Assembly: GCF_041227145.1 (NCBI RefSeq)
Contig: NZ_JBGFSP010000003.1
Coordinates: 3,224,001-3,288,000, forward strand
Source: Bacteroides sp. AN502(2024)
Lineage (GTDB): Bacteria; Bacteroidota; Bacteroidia; Bacteroidales; Bacteroidaceae
Length of the DNA: 64,000 nucleotides
Reading direction: 5' to 3'
Under the pieces are notes generated by a model. The model had not been told where the DNA came from. It saw nothing but the letters and a program-made list of their open reading frames with translations, and searched no databases. How positions within the stretch are numbered: the first letter of the stretch is position 1; every line of letters begins with the position of its first letter. Below are positions 7,835 to 18,136 of the stretch, piece after piece. The translations under genes and the position numbers were made by a program.

Positions 7835-10044
7835 TATAAATTGTTCAAGAAAAAGTTAGTCAATCGTGTGTACAGGTGTTGGCGGGTATTGCCACCATAT
7901 ATTCCGTGATTACGGTTTGTGTACACTTGCATATCAAATTGTTTTCCAAGCTGAACTAACAGCTCGGCATATTCTGTGCAGTTTTGGAAGTGAACATTGT
8001 CATCCGCCATGCCATGTACCAGCAACAGGTTTCCATGAAGTTTGTCGGCACGGGTGAAGGCTGATGACTCCTTATATCCTTCCGCATTTTCTTTGGGAGT
8101 GCGCATGAAACGTTCGGTATAAATCGTATCATAGAAACGCCAGTCGGTTGGTGCGGCTACTGCTACTCCGGCTTTGAATACGGGGGTTCCTTCGCTCATG
8201 CTCATCAGAGTCATGTAGCCGCCATAACTCCAACCCCAGATACCGATGCGGTTTTTGTCCACATACGCTTGTTTGCCGAGATAGAGTGCTGTTTCCACTT
8301 GGTCTTTGGCTTCTTTGACTCCGATTTTCAAATAGGTACATTTCTCAAAAGCTTCTCCACGGCCTCCGGTACCGCGACCGTCTACACATACCACGATATA
8401 ACCGAGGCTTGCCATGTACGTTTCCCAGCTGATTTCCCAAGTATCCAATACCTGTTGAGAACCCGGACCGCTATATTGATACATCAGTACCGGATATTTT
8501 TTGGATGTGGAGAAGTTTACCGGTTTCATCATCCAGCCATTCAATTTCACACCATCTGTAGTCTGGAAAGTAAAGAACTCCTTTTGTGGTACAGCATATC
8601 CGGACATCGTTTGTTTCAACGCATCATTCGTAATAAGCGTTTTGAGCGTTTTGCCTGAATGATCGTTCAAAGTAACTAACAAAGGAGTATCCAGGCTAGA
8701 GAACTTGTTCATGTAATACTTCATCGATTTGCTGAAGATCGGCGTATTGGTTCCTGTCTGTTGAGACAATTTGGTCTTTTTGCCTTTCTTGTCTATTTTA
8801 TAGACAGCTTTACGCAGAGGGCTCTCTTCGTTGCTGGTATAATAGAAAGAGCCGTCTTCTTCATTATATCCAAGGAAATCTTTCACTTCGAACTTACCAT
8901 TGGTAACCTTTTTGATTAGGTTACCTCCCATGCTATACCAGTAGAGATGACTGTAACCGTCACGTTCACTAAGCAGGCTGAAATATTCCGGATAGAACCG
9001 GATGTTATCGAAAATATTCCCCTTGATGTAATAAGGAGATTCATCACGAAGTATTAGTTTGCAAAGTGTTGACCGAGGATCGGCAAAGTAGAGATCGAAA
9101 CGATTTTGATGACGGTTCAGTGTCATGATAGCCAATTTGTTGGCATCTTTTGTGAAGCGGATACGCGGAATGTATCCATCTGCATCCAGCGGGAGTTTCA
9201 TTGTACGGGTGACATGTGATTTTATGTCGTATGTGCGTACTTCTACTTTTGAATTCGGGTATCCGGCTTTCGGATATTTGTAGGTATATTCACTCGGATA
9301 ATCTCTTAACGCATCCATACGGGGGGCTTGTCCGGCAAATACAGGGAAAGAGTAGGAGGGAACTTTTGATTCATCGAAACGGATGAAAGCAATCAGGGTA
9401 TTGTCGGCACTGAATTCCAAAGCACGGTCGAAACCGAACTCCTCTTCATATACCCAGTCGGGAATGCCGTTGATTACAGAGTTTTGTTTGCCATCTTCGG
9501 TGATTTGGCTTTCACTGTTGCCATAAAGCAGCTTAACAAGAAATATGTTATTGTCACGGACAAAAGCAATCATTGTACCGTCTGGAGAAAAGACGGGTAC
9601 TTGTTGAGGTCCGCCGTCAGACAGCCGTTCAATAATGTTGTTTGTCGTAACGCCCTTGTCATTTCGTTTCAAAGGGTAAATGTAATGTACGGCTGTGTAT
9701 GAATGCCTATATATCGGTGTCGTTTTGGTAGCAATCAGTAATTTCTGACCGTCGGGAGAGAATTGATAACTGTCGAAGTGCTTGAAGTCACATTCGCGTG
9801 TAGTGCTTACATCGAAAATCACTTCTACTTTCTCACCTGTCTTGAAAGAGTATTTAATGATTTGCGTGCCATCAGCGTTCATCTGTGTATAGTGCTCGCC
9901 ATCAGGCATGGGAATTACCCCCTGGATATTTTCCGGGCGGAAACGTCCGGAGGTGATGTCTTTTAAATTGAGTGCCTTTTGTCCTTGTGCCATTCCGGTC
10001 AGACAGAGAAGGCAGAGTAATAAAGTGATGCTGATCTTTTTCAT
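7834..10044 (-). CDS. Dipeptidyl peptidase IV (S9B)
   Basis: This 736-residue exported serine peptidase (signal peptide ending near TGMAQ) removes X-Pro dipeptides from peptide N-termini. An N-terminal beta-propeller of about 470 residues carries the dipeptide-anchoring DWVYEEE motif. The C-terminal alpha/beta-hydrolase domain has GWSYGGY with nucleophile S606, ADDNVH with D682 and NHGIYG with H713. The length and the Glu motif favour DPP4 over other S9 members. From memory, the equivalent B. thetaiotaomicron gene is BT4193, a studied gut microbial DPP4. A well-formed promoter lies at 10083-10113. Confidence 0.95.
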   Translation of the reverse strand: MKKISITLLLCLLCLTGMAQGQKALNLKDITSGRFRPENIQGVIPMPDGEHYTQMNADGTQIIKYSFKTGEKVEVIFDVSTTRECDFKHFDSYQFSPDGQKLLIATKTTPIYRHSYTAVHYIYPLKRNDKGVTTNNIIERLSDGGPQQVPVFSPDGTMIAFVRDNNIFLVKLLYGNSESQITEDGKQNSVINGIPDWVYEEEFGFDRALEFSADNTLIAFIRFDESKVPSYSFPVFAGQAPRMDALRDYPSEYTYKYPKAGYPNSKVEVRTYDIKSHVTRTMKLPLDADGYIPRIRFTKDANKLAIMTLNRHQNRFDLYFADPRSTLCKLILRDESPYYIKGNIFDNIRFYPEYFSLLSERDGYSHLYWYSMGGNLIKKVTNGKFEVKDFLGYNEEDGSFYYTSNEESPLRKAVYKIDKKGKKTKLSQQTGTNTPIFSKSMKYYMNKFSSLDTPLLVTLNDHSGKTLKTLITNDALKQTMSGYAVPQKEFFTFQTTDGVKLNGWMMKPVNFSTSKKYPVLMYQYSGPGSQQVLDTWEISWETYMASLGYIVVCVDGRGTGGRGEAFEKCTYLKIGVKEAKDQVETALYLGKQAYVDKNRIGIWGWSYGGYMTLMSMSEGTPVFKAGVAVAAPTDWRFYDTIYTERFMRTPKENAEGYKESSAFTRADKLHGNLLLVHGMADDNVHFQNCTEYAELLVQLGKQFDMQVYTNRNHGIYGGNTRQHLYTRLTNFFLNNL

Positions 10045-10082
10045 CTGCGTTGATAATCGGTTTCGTTTTTAATTCGTACTTG

Positions 10083-10113
10083 CAAAAATACGAATAAACT
10101 TAGATTCAACAAA
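10083..10113 (-). promoter_or_regulatory. Bacteroides promoter for DPP4-lipA
   Basis: On the minus strand TTTG (10113-10110) is followed after 19 nt by TATTTTTG (10090-10083). This is a full consensus match about 40 nt upstream of the DPP4 ATG. Confidence 0.7.
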
Positions 10114-10159
10114 ACCTGGCCGACTTTTATGTAGATTTGACACGGTTCTTTCATTAAAA

Positions 10160-10840
10160 AAAGTGCATGAGATTCAAAAGAAGGCTTGTTTTATAGCGGA
10201 AAAATCGTTGACTTTGCCCACAGCGATGCTGAAGCACCGCTTGGGGTGTTTCTTTTTCATCGTTGTGAACGTTCCTCGTCCTGACGTATCCTTTCATTCG
10301 GCTTTGTCGGCGGCATGTCGGGGAAACAGGCGTCGGCTGCCGGCAGCATGCGCCGGGATGTCGCTCACGGAGAGGAAAGATGCGCTGTTGTTCGTGTGCT
10401 CCGGACTGAGGGGCGAGATTTCTTTCCTGTTTCTTCCCGATTTTAAGGGCCGATACGGGTGGAAACGGGTTTCGAGGCGTTGCCCTGCGGGGCGGAGCGG
10501 CAAGATACGGCGTTTCCACGTTGTTTTCCCGGTGAAACAAGCTGGAGGGCGCTGTTTTTAGCCTGTTTCCGTCCGAAAAGAAGCAGGAAACCTTGTTTCC
10601 TGTTGCTTTCATGGGCGGATATAACCATCATCGGCCGATTACCGCTCCTTTTTGAACGAATTTGCACAAGATACCGTGTTTTTTCTTTGCCCGAGCAGCA
10701 GGCGGGGCTTGTGAAGGGCGATTCCGGCTTGTCTGACTGCCGGGCGAGGCTGGAAACCGTGTTTCTTGCCCGGTTTGCCTTGGGGGGAAGGGCGCGACGG
10801 GCGTTTTGTTGAAACCTAACCGACCGATATGATAAAATGA
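10160..10840. other. GC-rich intergenic island with GAAAC/GTTTC palindromes
   Basis: About 680 bp are much richer in G+C than the flanks. Open frames exist on both strands, but none has recognisable protein character, a signal, or a promoter. The segment holds several GAAAC-N2/3-GTTTC palindromes: 10462-10473, 10584-10602 (8-bp arms CAGGAAAC/GTTTCCTG) and 10753-10765. It ends just before the 98-bp repeat at 10848. Composition suggests acquired DNA, but no mobility gene is present. The remaining gap, 10946-11085, shows nothing I can name. Confidence 0.5.
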
Positions 10841-10847
10841 AGAACAT

Positions 10848-10945
10848 GAGGGTGTGTCAAAATTCCCTTTTTGAGGAAATTCCCCCTGCTATAGCTATCT
10901 GTGGCAGGGGTAAATCTTTATATTCAGGCATTATGACACACCCTC
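10848..10945 (+). repeat. 98-bp repeat with 12-bp terminal inverted repeats, copy A
   Basis: The element begins GAGGGTGTGTCA and ends TGACACACCCTC, a perfect 12-bp inverted repeat. Inside is a CCCCTGC/GCAGGGG stem. It is nearly identical to the reverse complement of 20648-20744. The size and ends resemble a MITE or a REP-like element. No target duplication was evident. Confidence 0.85.
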
Positions 10946-11085
10946 AAGGGTATGATGACCCTGTTTTTAAGTTAAATGGAAAGAGCCGTGTAGATTTGAT
11001 AAGGATTATAGGGTGAGATTCAATATCTTTTGAACCGTGCATTATTCACAGCAGATGTCTGCATAGTTCCCCCTGCTTCGTATCG

Positions 11086-11982
11086 TTATAAAGATTGACG
11101 GAGGTACGCCAGTATCTCTGTTTCCTGTTGCGGGTGAAACCATTTTATCTCTTTATCTCTTTTGAACCAGGTCATCTGTTTACGTGAATAAATACGGGAG
11201 TTCTGCTTGATTTTATCTATAGCAAAGGGGAGTTCCCATTCTCCATCCAGATATTTGAATAGTTCTTTATAACCTACCGTATTTAGTGAATTGAGATGGC
11301 GATAGGGAAGTACAGAGCGTACTTCTTCCAACAATCCTTCCTCCATCATCTGGTCTACCCGACGGTTGATACGGTCGTAAAGTTCTTCCCGATCACGAGT
11401 CAGACCGATTTTCAGGATACGGAAAGGACGCTGTTTTTTTTGTTGGGTGCGAAAAGAAGTATAAGTGCGTCCAGTCATATAGCAAATCTCCAGTGCATGA
11501 ATTACCCGCTTGGGATTCTTTAGATCTACAATCCGGTAATATTCCGGATCTAACAGACGAAGTTCGGCGCAGAGTTGTTCAAGGCCCTCCTCCTCATACT
11601 TTTGTAACATAAGTTGACGGGTTTCCGTATCAACGGTAGGAATGTCGTCAATCCCCTTACAGATTGCGTCTACGTACATCATTGATCCACCTGTGAGAAT
11701 CACGACTTCGTGTTGCGTGAATAATTTCTCCAGAATATCCAGTGCTTCTGTTTCGTATTGAGCAGCGCTGTAATAGTCTGTAAGGTGGAGCGTACCGACC
11801 AGTTGATGTGGAACACGTTGGAGTTGGTCGGGAGTAGGAGCTGCCGTACCTATTTTTAATTCGGCATAAAGCTGTCTCGAATCGGCAGATACAATGCTTG
11901 TCTGAAATGTTTCTGCCAAGCGTAGACTCAACTCCGTTTTTCCTACGCCTGTGGGACCTATAAGAACAATGAGAGTCGGCAT
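11086..11982 (-). CDS. miaA: tRNA dimethylallyltransferase
   Basis: This 298-residue enzyme transfers a dimethylallyl group to A37 of tRNAs that read codons starting with U. The P-loop [11 protein letters not shown] starts at residue 8. It is followed by [18 protein letters not shown] and [17 protein letters not shown], all MiaA signatures. The C-terminal region is shorter than in E. coli MiaA, as usual for Bacteroidota. It ends the long minus-strand run that begins at purM. A 120-bp gap with a palindrome separates it from the gene upstream. Confidence 0.96.
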   Translation of the reverse strand: MPTLIVLIGPTGVGKTELSLRLAETFQTSIVSADSRQLYAELKIGTAAPTPDQLQRVPHQLVGTLHLTDYYSAAQYETEALDILEKLFTQHEVVILTGGSMMYVDAICKGIDDIPTVDTETRQLMLQKYEEEGLEQLCAELRLLDPEYYRIVDLKNPKRVIHALEICYMTGRTYTSFRTQQKKQRPFRILKIGLTRDREELYDRINRRVDQMMEEGLLEEVRSVLPYRHLNSLNTVGYKELFKYLDGEWELPFAIDKIKQNSRIYSRKQMTWFKRDKEIKWFHPQQETEILAYLRQSL

Positions 11983-12040
11983 AGATTTTTAAGTATTAAG
12001 TGTAGAAGTATTCACTCTTAAAGCATGCTGTACTAAAAAA

Positions 12041-12087
12041 TATTAGGTATTAACTGCCTGACACTGCATAGCAATTAATACCTAATA
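12041..12087. repeat. Intergenic hairpin between miaA and the pRiA4b-like gene
   Basis: Arms TATTAGGTATTAA (12041-12053) and TTAATACCTAATA (12075-12087) are perfectly complementary with a 21-nt loop. Outer AAGTATTAAGTGT and ACACTTAATGCTT segments extend the symmetry. It may act as a transcript processing or termination site. Confidence 0.6.
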
Positions 12088-12102
12088 CTTGACACTTAAT
12101 GC

Positions 12103-12657
12103 TTAAAATTTTTCTTCGTCGTATGGGTTGCCGGTGTCACCACCTATGTCAAATCCTTCCTGATCGAAGTCTTCCATGTCGAAGTCTTGGTCTCCGTAGA
12201 AATTTTCGTCCAAATCAAGAGAACCTCCGGTAGCGGTCATTTCTTCAAAATCTATCGTTTGCTTGGGAGCATCTCCGGTTTTCTTGGTACATTTGGCACC
12301 ATTCATATCTTTTCCGGTGATAATCTCGGATAGTTCGATGAAGAAACAACGTTCTGTCATGTAATCGAATATATATAACAGTTTTTGTTTTTCATCTTCT
12401 ACCAGTTCGCTGATCGTAGTCTCTTTCATCACCCAGCTATCCATTTCCGGATTGTCGTCCATTTCCTCCAGAGTTACCTCTTTTTCTTTTTCCCAATCAT
12501 CATCGCAAATAAAGAAAGAAGTCATCTGGTCGTTTGCATACCCCACTGATTTCAGAATTGCTTCATGGAAGTCATAAAAAGTTGCTTCCGGATCAATTTG
12601 TATTTCTCTGACAAAATCGTCAACTTCATCAGATATGATAGTAAATCTGTATATCAT
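12103..12657 (-). CDS. Plasmid pRiA4b ORF-3-like protein
   Basis: This 184-residue acidic protein starts MIYRFTIISDEVDDFVREIQ. It contains the FYDFHEAILKSVGYANDQMTSFF pattern typical of the pRiA4b ORF-3 family (PF07929), whose biochemical role is unknown to me. The last 50 residues are strongly acidic (DEN, DQD, MEDFDQEGFD). It follows lpxA by 21 bp, so it probably rides on the lipid A operon transcript. No mobile element is seen around it, despite the family name. Confidence 0.75.
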   Translation of the reverse strand: MIYRFTIISDEVDDFVREIQIDPEATFYDFHEAILKSVGYANDQMTSFFICDDDWEKEKEVTLEEMDDNPEMDSWVMKETTISELVEDEKQKLLYIFDYMTERCFFIELSEIITGKDMNGAKCTKKTGDAPKQTIDFEEMTATGGSLDLDENFYGDQDFDMEDFDQEGFDIGGDTGNPYDEEKF

Positions 12658-12678
12658 AATATGACTATTTTGAACTGT

Positions 12679-13461
12679 TTATTTAATTATACCACGTTCT
12701 GAATTACGGATGAAATTGACGATATAGTCAATTTCCGGACTTTTCTCGAATTCATCTTCTATTTTCTTCAATGCTTCTGTCGTGTTCAAACCACTTTGGT
12801 AAATGATACGGTAGGCATTGTGGATACTTTCAATCACTTCATTGGCGAAACCACGACGACGCAGACCGATGATATTGATTCCGCTGAAAGCAATCGGTTC
12901 GCGTCCTGCGATGATGTAGGGAGGAATATCTTTACTGAAGCGGCATCCGCCCTGAATCATAACATGACTACCTACATGACAGAATTGGTGCATCAATACA
13001 CTAGCGCTGACAATCGCATTATCATCAATGACGATTTCACCTGCCATCTTGGTAGAGTTACCGATGATACATCCGTTGCCAACCAACGCATCGTGTGCAA
13101 CGTGTACACCTTCCATCAGTAAATTGTTATTTCCTACAATCGTACGCCCTTTAGCTGCTGTACCACGGTTGATTGTCACATTTTCACGAATCAGATTATT
13201 ATCTCCGATTTCGGCTGTTGATTCTTCACCGCGAAACTTGAGATCCTGTGGCACAGCTCCAATAACGGCGCCCGGAAAAATGGTGTTTCCGTTACCAATA
13301 CGTGAACCGTATAAAATATTGGCATTAGCCATAATTTTGTTATTGTCACCGATAACTACGTTCTTATCTATAAATACAAAAGGCGCAATTTCTACATTTT
13401 TCCCAATTTTAGCCTCGGGATGAATATACGCTAAAGGACTTATCATGCTTTTAAATATCAA
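12679..13461 (-). CDS. lpxA: Acyl-ACP-UDP-N-acetylglucosamine O-acyltransferase
   Basis: This 260-residue left-handed beta-helix protein has hexapeptide repeats through residues 10-190 and a short alpha-helical C-terminus. It catalyses the first step of lipid A synthesis, 3-O-acylation of UDP-GlcNAc. NVTINRGTA and HVAHDALVGNGCIIGN, with the catalytic histidine, identify LpxA rather than LpxD. It starts 3 bp after lpxC-fabZ, in the order lpxD, lpxC-fabZ, lpxA. Confidence 0.96.
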   Translation of the reverse strand: MIFKSMISPLAYIHPEAKIGKNVEIAPFVFIDKNVVIGDNNKIMANANILYGSRIGNGNTIFPGAVIGAVPQDLKFRGEESTAEIGDNNLIRENVTINRGTAAKGRTIVGNNNLLMEGVHVAHDALVGNGCIIGNSTKMAGEIVIDDNAIVSASVLMHQFCHVGSHVMIQGGCRFSKDIPPYIIAGREPIAFSGINIIGLRRRGFANEVIESIHNAYRIIYQSGLNTTEALKKIEDEFEKSPEIDYIVNFIRNSERGIIK

Positions 13462-13464
13462 TTA

Positions 13465-14850
13465 TTACTTATTTTTTACTATTTGTGCCATGAACTCAGC
13501 TTCACAAACAACTTTCTCACCGACAAATGCATATCCTTTCATGGTAGAAATGCCACGGCGGATAGGTGCCAGCAGTTCTACGCGAAAGATGATTGTATCT
13601 CCCGGTACTACCTTTTGACGAAATTTCACTCCATCTATTTTCATGAAGTAGGTAGAATAACGTTCTGGATCATCTACAGAGTTTAATACAAGCAAACCTC
13701 CGACTTGTGCCATTGCTTCCACTTGAAGTACTCCCGGCATAACAGGTTCCTGTGGAAAATGTCCCTGAAAGAAAGGTTCGTTAACTGTGATATTTTTGAT
13801 ACCCACAATGTAGTTGGCACCAATTTCAATTACTTTGTCAACCAGCTGGAAAGGATATCGGTGCGGCAATAATTCACGGATACGGTTTACATCCATTATC
13901 GGCTCACGGTTACAGTCGTAACTCGGTGCCTGTATTTCATGAAGACGGATTTCTTTCCGCATTTGACGGGCAAATTTATTGTTGATGGTGTGTCCGGGAC
14001 GGGTAGCGATGATACGGCCTTTAATCGGTTTGCCAATTAAAGCGAGGTCGCCGATGACATCCAGCAATTTGTGACGGGCACATTCATTGGGCCAAACCAA
14101 CGGTTTGTGATTAATGTAACCCAGTTGATTGGCATCCATGTGAGGTACTCCCATTACATCGGCCAACTTGTCGAAACTTTCCTGCGACATCTTACGCTCG
14201 TAAATAACGATTGCATTGTCCAGATCACCACCTTTAATCAATCCGGCGGAGAGTAGTGGCTCTATTTCGCGAACAAAGACGAAAGTACGGCTGGCAGCCA
14301 CTTCGTCTTTGAATTTATGCATATCTTCAAGTGTAGCAAACTGATTCGGAATAATGGTTGAATCGTAAGAAACCAGTACATTCAGACTGAAATTTTCGTC
14401 AGGCAATACAATGATAGAAGAACCTGTCGTTTCGTCCCGGAACTCGATTTTAGACTTGATAATATAAAAGTCTTTGACGGCATTTTGTTCTACTGTTCCT
14501 ACACGTTCTATCTCTTGTACATAATATTGTGCACTACCATCTAATATAGGAAATTCCGGTCCGTTAACCTGGATAAGGCAGTTGTCAATGCCCAATGCGT
14601 AGAGGGCTGCCATACTATGTTCAACAGTGCTTACTTTGACTCCATTCTTCGACAGTACAGTGCCACGAGTGGTTTCTGTCACATTGTCGGCTACTGCATC
14701 GATAGTGGGTTGTCCTTCTACGTCAATACGTTGGATCTTATATCCATGATTTTCCGGAGCAGGATTGAATGTTACAGTGAGATCAAGTCCAGTGTGAAGA
14801 CCTTTCCCGCTCAGTGAAAAGCTATCTTTCAGCGTTTTTTGTTTCAGCAT
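13465..14850 (-). CDS. lpxC-fabZ: Bifunctional LpxC deacetylase / FabZ dehydratase
   Basis: This 461-residue fusion is characteristic of Bacteroidota. Residues 1 to about 300 are LpxC, the zinc deacetylase committing to lipid A, with SVSTVEHSMAALYALG-type and ARHKLLDVIGDLALIG motifs. Residues from about 315 to the end are FabZ, the hydroxyacyl-ACP dehydratase, with LLPHRYPFQLVDKV (active-site His) and PVMPGVLQVEAMAQ (active-site Glu). Joining them puts the enzymes competing for 3-hydroxyacyl-ACP under one expression control. Gaps of 3 bp to the genes on both sides show tight operon structure. Confidence 0.97.
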   Translation of the reverse strand: MLKQKTLKDSFSLSGKGLHTGLDLTVTFNPAPENHGYKIQRIDVEGQPTIDAVADNVTETTRGTVLSKNGVKVSTVEHSMAALYALGIDNCLIQVNGPEFPILDGSAQYYVQEIERVGTVEQNAVKDFYIIKSKIEFRDETTGSSIIVLPDENFSLNVLVSYDSTIIPNQFATLEDMHKFKDEVAASRTFVFVREIEPLLSAGLIKGGDLDNAIVIYERKMSQESFDKLADVMGVPHMDANQLGYINHKPLVWPNECARHKLLDVIGDLALIGKPIKGRIIATRPGHTINNKFARQMRKEIRLHEIQAPSYDCNREPIMDVNRIRELLPHRYPFQLVDKVIEIGANYIVGIKNITVNEPFFQGHFPQEPVMPGVLQVEAMAQVGGLLVLNSVDDPERYSTYFMKIDGVKFRQKVVPGDTIIFRVELLAPIRRGISTMKGYAFVGEKVVCEAEFMAQIVKNK

Positions 14851-14853
14851 TGG

Positions 14854-15894
14854 TTACTTATTTAATAGTTGTTTTAATTCTTCTACTTCTTTGCGTAGAT
14901 TGCGCAATTCTTTTTGCATATCCGGCAGGCTTCTTTGTACAATGGAGGCCTTGAAGTATTGCTTCAGCTCCATAGGAGGAGTTCCGATAAGCTGGCTGCC
15001 GGATTTGATATCTCCGGGCACACCTGATTGTGCACCTAAACCAACTTTGTCTCCTATTTTGGAATGTCCGGCAATACCTACCTGACCGCCGAACATACAC
15101 CATTCGCCGACTTTCGTAGAACCGGCAATGCCCACTTGAGCAGCCATTACGGTGTGTGATCCTATCTCGTCGTTATGGGCTATTTGTACCAGATTATCTA
15201 TTTTTACACCACTATGTATTACCGTGGCTCCCATGGTAGCGCGGTCTATACAAGTGTTGGCACCTATATCTACTTTATCTTCCAGGATAACAATTCCAAT
15301 TTGCGGAATTTTATCGTATCCGTTCGGAGTGGGAGCAAAGCCAAATCCGTCAGCTCCGATCACTGCACCTGAATGCAGGATACATTCATTGCCTATGCGG
15401 CAATCATGATAAACATTTACATTGGAGTAAAGCAAGCAATCGTTGCCTATCTTCACACCGTCTCCCACAAAAGTGTGTGGATAAATTTGGGTATTATCTC
15501 CGATCACGGTATTCTCACCGATATAGGCGAAAGCGCCAATATATACATTTTCACCTATTTGGGCACTGGGTGCAACGAAAGCTAATGAATCTATACCTTG
15601 TTTCTTAGGTTTGCTCATCTCATAAAGATTGAGCAATTTAGCCAGACTTTCATATGCATTGTCTACTTTGATCAGAGTAGCTTTTATTTCATGCTCGGGA
15701 GTGAAGTCCTTGTTCACCAAGACAATGCTTGATTGTGTTTCGTAGATGTAAGGTGTATATTTGGGATTCGACAGGAAAGAAATTGCTCCGGGCATTCCCT
15801 CTTCAATTTTAGCGAATGTGTGTACCGTAGCGTTTTCGTCTCCAATGATTTCCCCTTGGATAAATGCTGCAATTTGCTTAGCCGAGAACTCCAT
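14854..15894 (-). CDS. lpxD: UDP-3-O-(3-hydroxyacyl)glucosamine N-acyltransferase
   Basis: The 346-residue protein has an N-terminal uridine-binding domain ([15 protein letters not shown]), then a hexapeptide-repeat beta-helix (residues 105-310) and a C-terminal helix with a coiled-coil look. GADGFGFAP and [11 protein letters not shown] carry the catalytic histidines. LpxD adds the N-linked 3-hydroxyacyl chain, the third step of lipid A synthesis. It is followed 3 bp later by lpxC-fabZ. Confidence 0.97.
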   Translation of the reverse strand: MEFSAKQIAAFIQGEIIGDENATVHTFAKIEEGMPGAISFLSNPKYTPYIYETQSSIVLVNKDFTPEHEIKATLIKVDNAYESLAKLLNLYEMSKPKKQGIDSLAFVAPSAQIGENVYIGAFAYIGENTVIGDNTQIYPHTFVGDGVKIGNDCLLYSNVNVYHDCRIGNECILHSGAVIGADGFGFAPTPNGYDKIPQIGIVILEDKVDIGANTCIDRATMGATVIHSGVKIDNLVQIAHNDEIGSHTVMAAQVGIAGSTKVGEWCMFGGQVGIAGHSKIGDKVGLGAQSGVPGDIKSGSQLIGTPPMELKQYFKASIVQRSLPDMQKELRNLRKEVEELKQLLNK

Positions 15895-15976
15895 GTCTTT
15901 ATTTTAAAATTTAATTAGTTCGCAAATAACGGATTTTTTTTTCAGATTTCCGTGTTATTGCATGAATATTTTATAC

Positions 15977-17206
15977 TTATCTGTGTAATCTCTGATAGCA
16001 GAGATAGTATTTCTTTACCTTTTTGGACAATAATGAGATGTTCAGCATGTCCGATGCTTCGGCAATATTTTTGATAGTGCCGTCTTTATAGATAATGTCA
16101 ATACTGTCATCTGCCGGGTTATACATATTCTTTTCGATGCTGGGGGTAGAGACAAAATAGTTCGCTTCGGAAAGGGTTATGCCTAATTGCTGGCTGATGT
16201 GCAAAGTTAATTCTTTTTTTCTGTCCTCACTAATCGGTTCCGACGAAATTTCTACTTTAAAGATATTTCGGTTTATCATTCCCGTGCTTAAAGTAGAAAG
16301 TACTTTATCCGTGTGGGTACTCCATACCTTCAAGGCTGTCCATATATCGTTGTCGTCCAGCTGGATAAAATTCTCCAGACAGTCGGGGTTATGATAGAAT
16401 TCCGTAGGATGGATATCATTGTAGAGGAAAAAACGCAATGCTGGTGATGCAAACAACTCTACTCCTTGTGATGCCAGTTCTTTAGCACGTAGTAGGGTAC
16501 TGATCAGCATCTTTTCGTATGCGACGGACGTCTTATGCAGATATACTTGCCAGTACATCAGGCGACGTGCCGTAAGGAAATTCTCGATAGAGTAAATACC
16601 TTTGGATTCGATAACCAGACGGTCATCCGCTACGTCAAGCATTTTGATGATTCGTGCAGAACCGATATTTCCCTCTGTCACGCCTGTGTAAAAGCTGTCG
16701 CGGCGAAGATAATCCAGCCTGTCCATATCCAGCTGGCCGCTTACAAGTTGATGGAGAAAGCGTTTGGGGTATTCGTCTTTGAAGATTTGAATGGCAAGAT
16801 TAAGTTGACCGTTCATCTCTTTATTCATCCGTTCCATCAGCATGAGAGAAATCTCTTCGTGCGAGACTCCTTTTACTATAGTGTCCTCCAGTACATGAGA
16901 GAAAGGACCGTGTCCTATATCATGCAACAGGATGGCAGCCTGCACGGCTTCCGCTTCACTGTCAAAGATAAAATTGCCTTTGGAGGCCAGTTGGGTAATA
17001 GCTTCACTCATCAGGTGAAAAGCGCCTAAAGAGTGTTGGAAGCGGGTGTGTTGCGCACCGGGATATACAACTGATGATAATCCTACTTGCTTGATGCGGG
17101 TAAGACGCTGCAAAAGGGGATGCCGTACTATATCGTACAGTAACCCCTTTGGAATGTTGATGAACCCGAATACGGGGTCGTTGATTATTTTTCTTTCGTA
17201 AGGCAT
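15977..17206 (-). CDS. HD-domain phosphohydrolase (dNTPase/SAMHD1-like)
   Basis: The 409-residue protein has the HD motif spread as HTRFQHSLG and LLHDIGHGPFSHVLE, with a later QLDMDRLDYLRRDSF segment. This is the signature of the dGTPase/SAMHD1-like HD group. Such proteins hydrolyse dNTPs or related phosphoesters with metal ions. The exact substrate is not evident. It lies between pyrF (30 bp upstream) and lpxD (82 bp downstream). Confidence 0.85.
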   Translation of the reverse strand: MPYERKIINDPVFGFINIPKGLLYDIVRHPLLQRLTRIKQVGLSSVVYPGAQHTRFQHSLGAFHLMSEAITQLASKGNFIFDSEAEAVQAAILLHDIGHGPFSHVLEDTIVKGVSHEEISLMLMERMNKEMNGQLNLAIQIFKDEYPKRFLHQLVSGQLDMDRLDYLRRDSFYTGVTEGNIGSARIIKMLDVADDRLVIESKGIYSIENFLTARRLMYWQVYLHKTSVAYEKMLISTLLRAKELASQGVELFASPALRFFLYNDIHPTEFYHNPDCLENFIQLDDNDIWTALKVWSTHTDKVLSTLSTGMINRNIFKVEISSEPISEDRKKELTLHISQQLGITLSEANYFVSTPSIEKNMYNPADDSIDIIYKDGTIKNIAEASDMLNISLLSKKVKKYYLCYQRLHR

Positions 17207-17236
17207 TCGTATTCTTTAGAGATTCTTTTTCTCTTT

Positions 17237-18061
17237 TCAGAGAATAGCTTTGAGTTGTTCGGCCATTTGCATCTGTATTTCTTGTGCGGCGGTGCGGGCA
17301 GCTTCTGCAAATTTCTCTGTTTTATCTACGTAGATGATACCGCGGGAAGAATTAACAATCAATCCGCATGTACTGTTCATTCCGTATTTACAAACTTCTT
17401 CGAGTGAACCGCCTTGTGCTCCTACACCTGGTACAAGAAGGAAATGGTTCGGTACAATCTGGCGGATCTCCTCAAAAGCGCGTCCTTGAGTGGCACCTAC
17501 CACATACATCATGCAGTTGTCGCCAGCCCATTCTTGTGATTTACGTAATACCTTCTCGAACAGACGTTCGCCGTTTACATCTTCTGTCAATTGGAAATCA
17601 TGAGAACCTTTGTTGGAAGTCAATGCCAGTAGGATCACCCATTTACCTTCATAGGCAAGAAACGGGGTAACGCTGTCTTCGCCCATGTAAGGGGCTACTG
17701 TGACAGAGTCGATATCAAGCTCTTCAAAGAATGTACGGGCATACATTGCAGAAGTATTTCCGATGTCACCACGCTTTGCGTCAGCAATGATGAATTGATC
17801 CGGATAGTTCTCCTTGATGTACTTCACAGTCTTTTCAAATGCGATCCACCCTTTTACGCCCATGCTTTCATAAAAAGCCAGATTGGGTTTATAGGCGATG
17901 CACAAATCTGCCGTTGCATCGATGATGGCTTTGTTGAATGCAAAGATCGGATCTTCTTCTTTCAACAGATGGTCCGGGATTTTCTTGATGTCAGTATCAA
18001 GTCCTACACAGAGGAATGATTTTTTGCGCTTTATGTTTTCAAATAATTGTTGCTTATCCAT
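17237..18061 (-). CDS. pyrF: Orotidine 5'-phosphate decarboxylase (type 2)
   Basis: This 274-residue TIM-barrel enzyme converts OMP to UMP. The catalytic [15 protein letters not shown] and the upstream YKPNLAFYE are visible. The larger size and sequence style are those of the subfamily 2 decarboxylases usual in Bacteroidota. A 75-bp gap separates it from prfA upstream. Confidence 0.96.
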   Translation of the reverse strand: MDKQQLFENIKRKKSFLCVGLDTDIKKIPDHLLKEEDPIFAFNKAIIDATADLCIAYKPNLAFYESMGVKGWIAFEKTVKYIKENYPDQFIIADAKRGDIGNTSAMYARTFFEELDIDSVTVAPYMGEDSVTPFLAYEGKWVILLALTSNKGSHDFQLTEDVNGERLFEKVLRKSQEWAGDNCMMYVVGATQGRAFEEIRQIVPNHFLLVPGVGAQGGSLEEVCKYGMNSTCGLIVNSSRGIIYVDKTEKFAEAARTAAQEIQMQMAEQLKAIL

Positions 18062-18136
18062 CTTATTCTTTACTATTATACAATTTATGATTGACTATTT
18101 CTAAGAAATCATTCTCGACATCAGTTCTACACTTTC

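Noticed and set aside
10154..10847. Overlapping open frames on both strands in the GC-rich island
   Set aside because: High G+C lowers stop frequency. None shows a fold, signal, promoter or consistent start, so I kept the island as non-coding.
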